Origin: Astropecten irregularis
Lineage: Eukaryota > Echinodermata > Asteroidea > Paxillosida > Astropectinidae
Assembly (NCBI GenBank): GCA_963971285.1
Contig: OZ020254.1
Coordinates: 6,696,001 to 6,760,000, forward strand
DNA: 64,000 nt
Reading direction: 5' to 3'
A program made the position numbers and the translations under genes. Under the pieces are notes generated by a model. That model worked only from the letters and a program-made list of their open reading frames with translations, ran no database searches and had not been told where the DNA came from. Every line of letters starts with the position of its first letter. Position 1 is the stretch's first letter. Positions 23,601-32,700 of this stretch are shown here, piece after piece.

Positions 23601-26434
23601 TACTTCTGCTGCTGAAATGACATCGACTTCTCCAACTGTATCCGGTAAAGTTTCTGCCATTTCAAAGCTATGAAACAAAGAAATCACATTCCACAACATA
23701 CATTATTCAACAAATATGTAGGTAACTTTACAGTCAAATCTCAAACCTCAGCTTTCCTATAAAAGACTTTGACAGAAATTTTGAATTAATTAATTTGAAA
23801 ATAAATACATGTAAATACATTATGGATCCATTGTTTCAATTGTACATGCACTGTCAATGCTTGGCTGAAAAGAAAAAAATCTTCAGCGAATCAAAAATGT
23901 TTTGTCAGTTTGTTGGTGTAGCATTCAATTCTTTTTAACAACTTATAAATTGCTGAAGGAAATGTTTCATTGAAAATAACTTGATTCGTTGTGCCACATT
24001 GTCAAACAATAATGTCAAAGGATTGTATGGGCCAATATTTTGTAACTCTTTGTTTTCAAATTGACTGCCACCTCCTAAGCTAAACAGATACTGCATGTTC
24101 AGGCAAGGTATTGTATCATTGTGAGGGCTTAAACAGTCATAAATACCTGGCAATTTTTTTTATCTGTTTGGGCTTATTAAAATTTTGCCAAACGGATCTT
24201 GAATTTATAAATACAAATAGGAAATGTCCTACGTACCTTGAAAACTGAGTGCATTCCCCCGTCACCCATGTTTTAGACAACTGGGCATCACTGCGTAGCC
24301 AGTTATCTGGTGGCCTGTGTAAGTCGGTGTTGCGATCCAATCTTGAGAACTGATAGACTGGCAGTTTGCGGGCAGATTTGACCATGGCTGTTGACTTGAC
24401 ATCCACTTCCTGGGGATGGGACTGTTCCTGTCAAACATGAAGACAGAAATCAACTGAAGAAGGTGGGATTTGATTATATTTCAAGGGATAAATGTTTCAA
24501 TAGAGGAATTTGGTATAGCTCAACGCAGAGTGACGTCGTTCCAACTCGCCGACCATGGAAGGATGAAAACAAAGCATCAAGTTGTGTGGTTTTTAAGACA
24601 GAAAGCTGTGAGAATTGTTTAATCTTAGTATACGGTACTTCAAAGAAGGATTATTGTCTGAGGAAAAACTAGGACTAGACAATGAAAGGCATACAGAACA
24701 CGATAGTAAAGGTCCTAGGCCTTATTGGTGAGAAACACACTGGGTCTGTGACTAGTATCAGGATGTAGCCTAGGCTATGCACAACTAAATTGCAGACGGC
24801 CACTCACGTCTCCCACAATGTGGGCCACATTATTATTAATTCTAAAGGCCTACTGATTTAGTGATTAGTCATTAGGCCCCTAGACTAGTGCCTAAACTAA
24901 ACCAATGCGGCATTAGTGTCTTTTACGCGGGTGCCAGTCAACTCGGTCCGGAGTCAACTCGGTCCGTGACCAACTCGGTCCGAGACCAACTCGGTCCGAA
25001 GCAAACTCGGTCCGTGACTAACTCGGTCCGTGGCCAACTCGGTCCGAGGCCAACTCGGTCCGTGACCAACTCGGTCCGTGACCAACTCGGTCCGTGACCA
25101 ACTCGGTCCCTATGGGAAAACGTACACAAGCAAGAATCCATGCAGTTTGCAGCAGCAGTGTACAACATGTTTGCCACTTGCATTAATGTTTTTTAATGTC
25201 ATCATAACATAATATGTTTTGCTTGTGGCTGAAACCGTGAAGAAATAAATTTTGTCTTATTTATTATGTTGATACCATAATTATTTGATAAAATGGCACA
25301 ATACAATTTTAATTAAAATATCAATTAAATTATACACGAAGTCAAATTCCTTATGAAAACGTGCTTGTTAGGTTTACAATTAATAAATCAATAAATGAAT
25401 AATAATGACGATTGTTTTGTGTTTTTGTTTTTTATTTTTTAGCTTTGTTTTAATTAATCTGATTATATACATATAACATAATTTAATATAAGATTTATAA
25501 TTGGCACCTTGGGAAGGTACGTCTTTTGATGACAGGTTTTTTGTTTACTTTTTTGTTTACTTTCTTTCAGGCCCTGGGCAGCACCTGCCAATGTATTTTT
25601 CATTCTTTTAATGTTTTTAAGATAATAGATGAATAAATAAATAAATAGGCCTAAATAAATAGTTAAATTCACGCTATTTGCGAGACTACGTACTCGTTTT
25701 GCTGCAACAAAATTACCAGACGTTTTTGCGTGCATTTTCCCATAGGGACCGAGTTGGTCACGGACCGAGTTGGTCACGGACCGAGTTGGTTACGGACCGA
25801 GTTGGCCTCGGACCGAGTTGGTTACGGACCGAGTTGGTCATGGACCGAGTTAGTTACGGACCGAGTTGGTCACGGACCGAGTTGACTCGGACCGAGTTGG
25901 TTACGGACCGAGTTGACCTGAAACCTTTTACGCCACCCATATTATATTAGTGAAAGTATTTATTTGGGGAAGAAACTGTTGTTTTTTTTCACTGAAATAT
26001 TGCCGAAATATATTCATTTTAGGATTTACAGGACCCATGAATAAATTTGCTTTTAACAAATCTCATTTTGGAACAGAAGAAGCTAAATAAATACTGAAAA
26101 TAATATGGGTGGCGTAAAAGACACTAACCCCCACATGATATTATTCTAAAGGCCTAGGCCTACTGATTTATTTATTAGTCATTAGGTCTAGTGCCTAAAC
26201 TAGTACTGTGGCCTAAAGGCTGTTATGTGTACATTACATGTAGACTAGTAGTGTGTAGTTTGACTGTGTAGGGCCTAACTGGTGTTAGGTTTTTTGGCCT
26301 CTCTAAGTCTAAGAATAAGATGTAACTTGTAACTTGTAAAGTAAGGCCTGTTTGTGCATTAATGAAAAATGCACACTTACCCATATTTTTTCTCTTTTAT
26401 CTTCAATTTCTAAATTTCTCTCTTCGTCAGCCAT
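8489..26434 (-). CDS. EDRF1: Erythroid differentiation-related factor 1 (21 coding exons)
   Basis: Orthologue of vertebrate EDRF1, a large TPR-like protein linked in mammals to globin expression and erythroid differentiation; its molecular role here is unknown. Exons, 5' to 3': 26434-26381, 24427-24237, 23667-23604, 23190-23065, 22970-22840, 22239-22128, 21369-21248, 20701-20527, 19756-19672, 19212-19062, 18485-18410, 17572-17216, 16745-15848, 15255-15055, 13999-13799, 13415-13201, 11869-11711, 11248-11096, 10606-10459, 9904-9151, 8648-8489. They sum to 4533 nt and every junction keeps frame. Diagnostic matches are NIKKLLKIPFSK (exon 4), INVLTGLDYWLDNL (exon 8), NILSFLKSHCTKEGHTYWLF (exon 9) and YRAATIHHRLASM (exon 18). 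At 1510 aa it exceeds human (about 1240) because exons 13 and 20 carry long Ser/Glu-rich inserts; exon 12 adds Ser and acidic runs. The start ATG is the first in exon 1, just upstream of a consensus donor. The exon 15 acceptor and exon 21 are the least certain. Confidence 0.93.
8718..9059. repeat. TTAA-type MITE in EDRF1 intron 20 (diverged copy)
   Basis: Shares internal blocks such as CAGATTCACGGGCAAAAATAT and ATACCCTGTAAGTTA with the copies at 14076, 28849 and 44228. The right end is ATGATAGTACCTTTAA; the left end is decayed. It makes up most of this 502-bp intron. Confidence 0.65.
9990..10170. repeat. tRNA-like composite element fragment, EDRF1 intron 19
   Basis: Minus-strand B-box-like GGTTCAAATCC lies within GGAGCAGGATTTGAACCTGC near 10098. 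It adjoins the block ATAACCACAAAGAAAACTGA that recurs at 17850 (reversed), 51600 and 62284. The tRNA-like half is degenerate. Confidence 0.55.
10677..10806. repeat. Palindromic MITE, EDRF1 intron 18
   Basis: Near-perfect inverted repeat of about 42 bp: AATGGGAGACTTTGGAGAAC at the left faces GTTCTCCAAAGTCTCCCATT at the right, with a short centre. No coding capacity. It lies directly beside the next element. Confidence 0.8.
10811..10975. repeat. MITE with GTAAGTTACC termini (copy 1)
   Basis: GTAACGTAAGTTACC at the left faces GGTAACTTACGCTAC at the right. The internal block CTATTCCTTGATCAATCATT is shared with the copy at 57275-57445 and, in reverse, the copy at 45612-45776. Confidence 0.75.
11477..11690. 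repeat. Foldback element with hexamer-array termini, EDRF1 intron 17
   Basis: The left end holds about four GGCTCC units from 11480; the right end holds about six GAGCCT units at 11647-11685, the inverted relative of the left array. Inside, TGAAAATAGAGG faces CCTCTATTTT. An inverted repeat with tandem arrays in its arms, ending some 20 bp from the exon 17 donor. Confidence 0.6.
12236..12410. repeat. Foldback MITE, GGTAGGTTTGxGGTGACACC family (copy 1)
   Basis: In EDRF1 intron 16. GGAAGGTAGGTTTGTGGTGA faces TCACCGCAAACCTACCTTCC around the palindromic centre GTAGGTATTAATACCTAC. The leading block GAAGCTATGCATGTTGGAAG is shared with the copy at 15321. Confidence 0.85.
14076..14446. repeat. TTAA-type MITE in EDRF1 intron 14
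   Basis: Begins TTAAAGGTAGTATCATAC and ends ATATTACCTTTAA. Relative to the 28849 and 44228 copies it is reversed. TTAA at both ends fits the TTAA target choice of piggyBac/Kolobok-type elements, which is an inference since no transposase is encoded. Confidence 0.8.
15321..15512. repeat. Foldback MITE, GGTAGGTTTGxGGTGACACC family (copy 2)
   Basis: In EDRF1 intron 13. AGGTAGGTTTGCGGTGACAC faces TGTCAACGCAAACCTACTTT, with GAGAAGAACCG facing CGGTTCTTCTC around the centre. A third, decayed relative lies near 38225-38440. Confidence 0.85.
17690..18105. repeat. Composite element with tRNA-like sequence at both ends, EDRF1 intron 11
   Basis: The left end (minus strand) has a B-box-like GGTTTGAATCC in a tRNA-like 3' half. 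The right end (plus strand) has the D-arm-like GGATAGTTCAGTTGTAAGAGC. The middle carries CTCTTTGAGTGATCCCCA and TGCAGCATTGCT, shared with 47420-47460 and 62200-62250. Confidence 0.55.
18707..19057. repeat. PIF/Harbinger-like MITE abutting the EDRF1 exon 10 donor
   Basis: Left terminus GGCAGTGTCCCAATTG; the right terminus on the minus strand is GGCTGTGTCCCAATTG. Both ends are flanked by TTA (18704-18706 and 19058-19060), the 3-bp duplication typical of PIF/Harbinger elements. A second internal terminus-like copy (CAATTGGGACAC) lies near 18981. No transposase. The right end overlaps the EDRF1 exon 10 5' splice site. Confidence 0.82.
19916..20282. repeat. PIF/Harbinger-like MITE, EDRF1 intron 8
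   Basis: Termini AGCCCTGTCCGTACTGA and, inverted, AGCCCTGTCCGCACTGA, flanked by TTA on both sides (19913-19915 and 20283-20285). 367 bp, no ORF of note; internal GAGTCGGG/CCCGAGTC-type repeats. Confidence 0.78.
20762..21020 (+). repeat. tRNA-derived SINE (copy 1), EDRF1 intron 7
   Basis: Head GTCAGTGTAGCGGTTC (A-box-like) followed by GGTTCGAGTCC (B box), then a body with TTTTCAGTGCCTGCCTGATT and TTTTCCTCCCACTTCTAAAG. The same head and body occur at 23326-23590, so it is a dispersed pol III SINE inserted opposite to EDRF1 transcription. Confidence 0.75.
21406..21628. repeat. MITE, AGCGCTATT family (copy 2), EDRF1 intron 6
   Basis: CAATAGCGCTCTGCACTAAT at the left faces AAAGCGCTATTGTG at the right; it shares ACGTCAC, TTGCAATGTTTGTCTGAG and GCGCAAGT with the copy at 7303. 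Confidence 0.65.
23326..23590 (+). repeat. tRNA-derived SINE (copy 2), EDRF1 intron 3
   Basis: A-box-like TGGCATAGCGGTTCG and B box GGTTCGAGTCT, then a body matching copy 1 (TTTTCAGTCCCTCCCTGATT and TTTTCCTCCCACCTCTAAA). It ends close to exon 3. Confidence 0.75.
24913..26127. repeat. MITE with TTAGTGTCTTTTACGCC termini, split by a nested element
   Basis: TTAGTGTCTTTTACGC at the left and, inverted, TTAGTGTCTTTTACGCCACC at the right (ending 26127). The left terminus is interrupted after CTTTTACGC by the element at 24929-25924; removing that insert rejoins TTTTACGC to CACCCATATTAT, matching the right arm. EDRF1 intron 1. A direct repeat of about 70 bp flanks it (24833-24900 and 26143-26208). 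Confidence 0.75.
24929..25924. mobile_element. Transposon-like element with 16-bp tandem arrays as inverted termini (member 1)
   Basis: 996 bp in EDRF1 intron 1. The left arm is 11 units of 16 bp (CAACTCGGTCCGTGAC consensus, 24935-25110); the right arm is 11 inverted units (25745-25919). The symmetry extends inward (GGTCCCTATGGGAAAA faces TTTTCCCATAGGGACC). It is flanked by a 9-bp direct repeat CTTTTACGC (24920-24928 and 25925-25933), read as a target-site duplication. The 630-bp centre is AT-rich without a convincing ORF, so it is non-autonomous. Confidence 0.75.
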
Positions 26435-26788
26435 CGCATTTCTCAAATCATTTGAAACCCGAACGTAAGTTCTAGAAAGTACTAACTTAGGGCTAGGCCA
26501 ACATCATGACATGACAAGTGAAGAAGGTCGCTGCTCTAAAAATAATTGGATGGCACCACTTTTTACTAAGGGGTACAGTAATTGCGATATTTAAAAAAAA
26601 AAGTCAAAACTAAATAAGTCTCATAATTGATTCGACAGTACTCCATCGCCCGACAACTACAAGGACTATTAAGCAGTTATATGTACTAAATGAAGGGTTA
26701 ATTTTACGATTTGTGAATATCTAATTTTGAAGATGGGATCGGGGAAAAATTGCCCACCCCTATCTATCACAATCGACGAAACTTCAAA
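26435..26788. promoter_or_regulatory. Shared intergenic promoter of EDRF1 and PRADC1
   Basis: 354 bp separate the divergent start codons, and no other gene or repeat lies between. Both genes must initiate here unless an unseen upstream exon exists. No TATA box is obvious at either side. Confidence 0.6.
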
Positions 26789-29700
26789 ATGGCAGCTTCC
26801 ATGAGCTTTCGGAAAGAGTTGGACTGGAGGATATTTAATACGTGGCATGCATTAATGCTTTGTTTTTCTCTCCTGATTGCAATTCGTCATTCACACGGTA
26901 ATTGTTAGCATGTGTTTTCTCTCTTTTCCTTCACAAGAAACAAACAAGAATGGTACAAACTGCTGCTGAAAAAAAAATCAGCGAAAGACGACCGTCACAC
27001 TTGTGCACAACTCTTCCCCTGGAACCGGCAGAGGGCGTTTTTGAGATGGCTGCATGCTGAGCATGCACAGACTGCATTCGAAGTTTATCAATTTGTAATT
27101 TGTAGGCCAAACAATCCTGTAAAACTCACCCTTTAGATATGCTACGCCAGTTATATAATAAAAAAACTAACGTTCGATGTCGCATTGCCTGCTCGTGGAC
27201 GCGTCTTTCACGGCGGCATCTTTAAAAGGCATTTTAATTTTTTCGAATCCGTTTTTATGGAACGCTGTAGCTATCTTCTTTAGATTGTTTGCTTCGGTAA
27301 TTCCATCTTTCAATTTGCCAAATTGTATGATGGAATTTGCGAACAGAATTACAGAATGACAAACTGAATGACGGAATTGGCGACCGGAATGACAAAACGG
27401 CAATTCCTGATTTTAATGGCGAATTTAATGATGGAATTTACCGACAAACAATCTAAGCCACCGAATATAGCTACGGCGTTCTATCATGTTTCTGGTGCAT
27501 CGCGTAACGGCCGGCACTGCGTACCGCGCGGGTACGTGATCGTTGTAATAAGCGCTTGAATGTTTAGGTTCATTTTTTACCTTCCTTCAATGGCCGCGTC
27601 CTGCATGCGCGGATATAGCTCCCATTGGTTTGTACACGGGTGCGTCATCTAGTTTTTATATATATCTATGATCGCAACTACCTATACCCGATACGTAACA
27701 TGCTATAGGCAGCACAGACAACAACAGTATTGTTGAGCACAGTGTATTGTATTGCGAATGTTTTGTTTTCGGAAAGGTGGGTTGAGACGAGTTTCAGGGA
27801 GATTAGCTGAGTTATTATTATTCTCTTTTTTGTGCCTGTATCTATTGTTGAAATTTCCTCGTAAAGCGCTGTGATACTTGGCAAGAGGCTTTTGTTATAA
27901 AAGTGCAAATTTTATGAAAGAAGAATATTGTAATATTAATGTCAGAAATTGCCAGGCATTAAAAAGAAATTACACCTTTTTGTTTCATTTGGTACAGGAC
28001 ACGGTGTGAATGAAAACCTCTTTTTTACTATTCTCAGCCCAGAAGACATTGCCTTTGTTTACAGGATCAGACCAGCCAGAGATTTTGGAGCCTCTTTTGT
28101 AAGTGTAGATCCAGCCTTCTACTTGTAGTTTTACTCAGGAAAGGAAGTTTTTAGCAAAGAATCTTAAAGGAAAAATCAGACAGGAAAACTCTTGCTGTCA
28201 TCAACACTGCTAATTCTAAAGATTCTTCTCTGTGCCAGCGTTTACTTTAGATTTGTTGGTAATAAGAACCTATTTTTTTTCTCGGGCTAGACAGTGGTTA
28301 TTTCTAGTAGGGCCACGTTTATTTGTCAGATTGGTTTAACTGTTTACTGTATTCATTTGCTGTGTGATTCTGGCCAAATAAATAATAATTATAATAATAA
28401 TAAACTTCCACCTTTCTTTGTGAAATTGTAGGTTCAACATTTCCAGAGAATTTATCTCGTTCCCACTGACCCAGAGGATGCTTGCGGATCTTTAAACAAC
28501 AGGGCTTCCCTATTCGGAGAAATTGCACTTGTCAAGAGAGGGTAAGCTCAGCTGCTTAAAACCTATCACTCATTAGGAGTATTTCCTTCTCTCTGGTCAG
28601 TTGTCTCAGTCTAGTCATAAGACCTTCAGTTGTCAGTTTTTGAACTTTTAAGCTTTTAAAAGCAGCTCTATGAAATTGGCCTCTGATAGTGACTATAGGG
28701 GCCAATTTCATAGAGCTGCTTTTAAAAGCAGAAAAGTCTTCCTTGCCATTTCCATGCCATTTTCCTGTCATTGTTTGCTGAGCTGAGCATAACATTCACA
28801 AAGAGTTTTGGCTGGCATACTGATTTTATTAACCAGGGTTTTTGGTTCTTAAAGGTAGTATCATACATTGGTTTTTGTCAAAGAAATACAGATTCATGGG
28901 CAAAAATATTAAGGGCGATACAATAATAGTCATCTGTGAAAATTTCAGTCCCATACGATGCCCACTTTTTGAGAAAACAGTGAAAAACGGCTACAGTATT
29001 TCTTAAGTCTTTTCTCTTTTATTTTTGATCTTTTAAAAGATCAAAAAGATTTTTGGTCGTTGTTTTACTAATTTCTGGATAAATACACCATTTCAGGTGG
29101 AAGAATGTTAACAGTATGTTTCTATCACCACCACCTTCATACCCTGTAAGTTATACATAAATCTGTGAACATTTCTGTTTTGGTGTCTTACCAAAGTATG
29201 ATACTACCTGTTCTGGCGTCTGCAAAGGCGTAGTTTCAGGGAAACGCTAGCCTAGGTTTAACCAGAGAGCGTCAACCGAAGAACAAAGCAATATGGCCGG
29301 AGGTCAGGGCTGCGGTTTCCAAATAAACTTTATTCCACGGTGAACTGTAAAAAGAGCATACAAAAAACCTTATAAATAACATGGATCATGTTTACAATCT
29401 ATAGATGAGCGTAGAAAAACTCCTACAAGTGCTAGGGTCAGTTTCAAATGAGTACTTCATGAAACAAAAGCCAAAACCTAACATACAGGTATCGCTCCGC
29501 CAGGTATGAGCGTGGGAGACCTATATCACACTTAAGTACAGGTATTGCTCACTTGTGTTATCTACCACAAATGCACAGAAAACTTGTCTTCTAAAAGTTA
29601 CAGAGTGTAAAGCACTGAACATAAGGAACCTATAATCGTATTCAAGAAAGTAAAGCCAGCAAATCTAACCCAGGACCGCATAAGTCTGATCTAGATGAAT

Positions 29701-32700
29701 CTAAGTCCAAAAAATAATAAAGAAAACAATACACGTAATAAGTCTACACACGTGGGAATTATCGACTTCCCGTAAATATCTTAAGAAATCACGAAGAAAT
29801 GCTGAAAAACTTACATGACTGTGGGACTAGGTGAGGCTAGAAATGACTAGAGTGATCGGCAATGGTGATACAATGGTCTAAGTATGGCAAATAACTGAAA
29901 AATGTGGGAAAATACAGCCAAGATGTGTGGCTAAAATGGCTGCCTTGACAAGGTCGTTCGTGAGGTGATCGAGATGACCCCGACCGTGCAAATTGAATAG
30001 CGCCCTCACGCGTCCCTTCACGGAAGTGACGGCGACCGCGACACTCCCCGCCTAAAAATACCATAAAAGGATTTTTACAAAACGATTAGAATGCATCACG
30101 AATGAATACAGGAAGATTGGTACAGTTCAAGTCTTGTCGTGTCTTAGTCTGCAGGGGGTGCCTTCTCGATGAGTGTGAGCTCTGAAATCGGCCTGAGGTA
30201 GGTGCGTCGAGCTCCTCCGCTGCAGGTGGTGACATCCGCCTTCCGTGCTCTTCCGTCATCGCTCAGGTGGACCTCGGTGACGCGGGCGAGTGGCCACTGG
30301 CATCTCGGGAGTTCCTTGTCATGTAGAAGGACGACATCTCCTTTGGTGAGGTCCGGGCGTACGACAGGCCACTTCCGTCTGGGTTGTAGGCTCTGCACGT
30401 ACTCTTTCTTCCAGCGGATCCAGAACTGCTCTGCAAGGTACTGCACACGACGCCAGCGTCTGCGTCCGTACAGATCTTCTTTGATGAAGTTGCCGGGAGG
30501 TGGCTGGAGTTGCTGGGTCTTGAGGGTCAACAACATGGAGGGGCTGATGGCTTGGGGATCATCAGCGTCCGACGAGACAGTCCCTAGGGGCCGAGAGTTG
30601 ACTATGGCGCATGCTTCGGCCATAAACGTCACGAGGACCTCATGCGTCAACTGGTGCTTTCCGAGTTGTAGGAACATCGCGTCGAGGACTCGTCTGACTG
30701 TGCCGATCTGGCGTTCCCAAACGCCACCGAAATGCGAAGCGTGGGGAGGGTTAAAAACCCACTGGCACTGTTGTGATGCTAGGTAGGATGCAACCTGTTC
30801 GCGATCAATCTCATTGAAAGCCTCGTCTAGCTCGTTCTTTGCACCGACGAAGTTCGTACCCCTGTCGCACCTTAGTTTGGATACTGGTCCCCTTACAGCT
30901 ACAAATCTCCGGTAGGCAGATATGAATGCCGAGGTGTCCATTGACTCAATGACCTCCACATGGATAGCCCTGCTGTAGAGGCATGTGAAGAGGACAGCCC
31001 ATCTCTTGGAATCAGAGGTTCCGCCTCTTGTCTTTCTGGTGACGACCGTCCACGGTCCGAAGACGTCCATGCCGACGTTGGTGAAAGGTGGTGTTTCCGC
31101 AACTCTGTCTTCTGGCAGATCAGCCATTATCTGGGTCAGTGGCTTTCCTCTCAGCTTTCTGCAGGTGATGCACCTGTTGATGATGCTTCTGACAAGGTTG
31201 TGGGACCCAACTATCCACAGGCCTGCTGATCTTACAGCTCCCAGTGTCAGGTGTCGGCCTTGGTGTTGCACCTGGCGATGGAAGTGTTCTGCCAACAGCT
31301 TGGAGACGTGGCCGTCCTTCGGAAGGACTATTGGATGGCGAGTTGCTAGGTCCATATCGGAGCGCTTAAGTCTTCCTCCCACTCTGATGATTCCGTCACT
31401 GTCGAGAAAGGGGCTCAGCTTCAGAAGCGGGCTCCTCCTACTGATCGTTAGGTTGGGGTCGATTTGTGCTTTCTTCAGCGTCTGCATTTCCTCTCTGAAG
31501 GAGTGGTTCTGGACTGCCTTGAAGATAGCTGTTTCTGCTTGTTGCAGTTGTGCAACTGTCGGCGTTGACAACTCTTCTGATCTTTCATCAGGGTTGGATG
31601 CTGTGGTTTCGTCCCTTGCTGCTTTGAAGGTGTGCACCTTTTGAATTAGGGTGCCGACTGCTCGTCTGAGGGAGAGCCAACAGGAGAATCTGGAGAATCG
31701 GTCACAGCCAAGGGAAGGTTCGACTTCGGGAACACTTTGGTTGCCGGTTTCTTCCCCGATGTCTGTTGAGAGTGTGGTGACCTGTCTGCGTACCTCAGGG
31801 TCGTTTTCGTTGAGTGTCTGTCCGTCTACACCTGTAGTAGCCGCTCCAGTTGATGGGGGGTCTGACTGCCATAGAAAGTCTGGTCCGCAAAACCAGCGTG
31901 TGTCCTTCAGCTCTCCTGCTGGAACGGATCTGGAGGCGAGGTCTGCGGGGTTCTGGTCGGTAGGAACGTGACGCCACTGGTTGGGGTTGGAGGCCGCATG
32001 GATCTTGTGGACCCTGTTGGCCACATAGACGTGAAAGCGTCTGGATTCGTTGGCTATGTAGCCCAGGACCACTTTACTGTCTGAGTAGAATGTGGTGCTG
32101 TCAATGGCGACTCGGTCTCGCAATTCGGTTTCAACTGTGTGTGACAATGCCGTGCCTAGGACGGCAGCGCAGAGTTCGAGGCGGGGGATGGACACAGCAT
32201 GTGAAGGGGTGACCCTGGCCTTAGCTAGTAACAGGGACACGTGCGGCTGGCTCTGTTCGTTCAGGAGTCTCAGGTAGGCCACTGCTCCTATGGCAAGTTG
32301 GCTGGCGTCACAGAAGATGTGGATTTCCCTTCTTTTGACGTTGCCGAAGTTGGGAGGTTCGTAACATCTCTGGATGCAGACATCCTGTAGGTCGTAGAGA
32401 GACTCTCGCCAGCGGTTCCACTTAGGTAGGCAGCTCTCTGGCAGCGGCCTATCCCACATGTCTTTAGGGGTGCTCGTCTCCTTTTTCATCTCCGTCAGAA
32501 GTTCACGAAGGATGAGTTTCCCTTCGATGGTCACTGGCATCACAAAGCCTAGGGGGTCGAAGATGGAGCTGGCGATCGAGAGTACTCCTCGTCGAGAGAA
32601 TGGTTTCTCCGGTAGACTCACTATGAAAGTGAAAGCGTCCCGCTCAAGGGACCAATGTACTCCGAGGGACCGTTGAATGGGAAGTCTGTCACACTTGAAG

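Noticed and set aside
24888..25950. Repetitive ORFs across the CAACTCGGTCC arrays
   Set aside because: Translations of tandem units (16 bp times three), with no start context or splice support.
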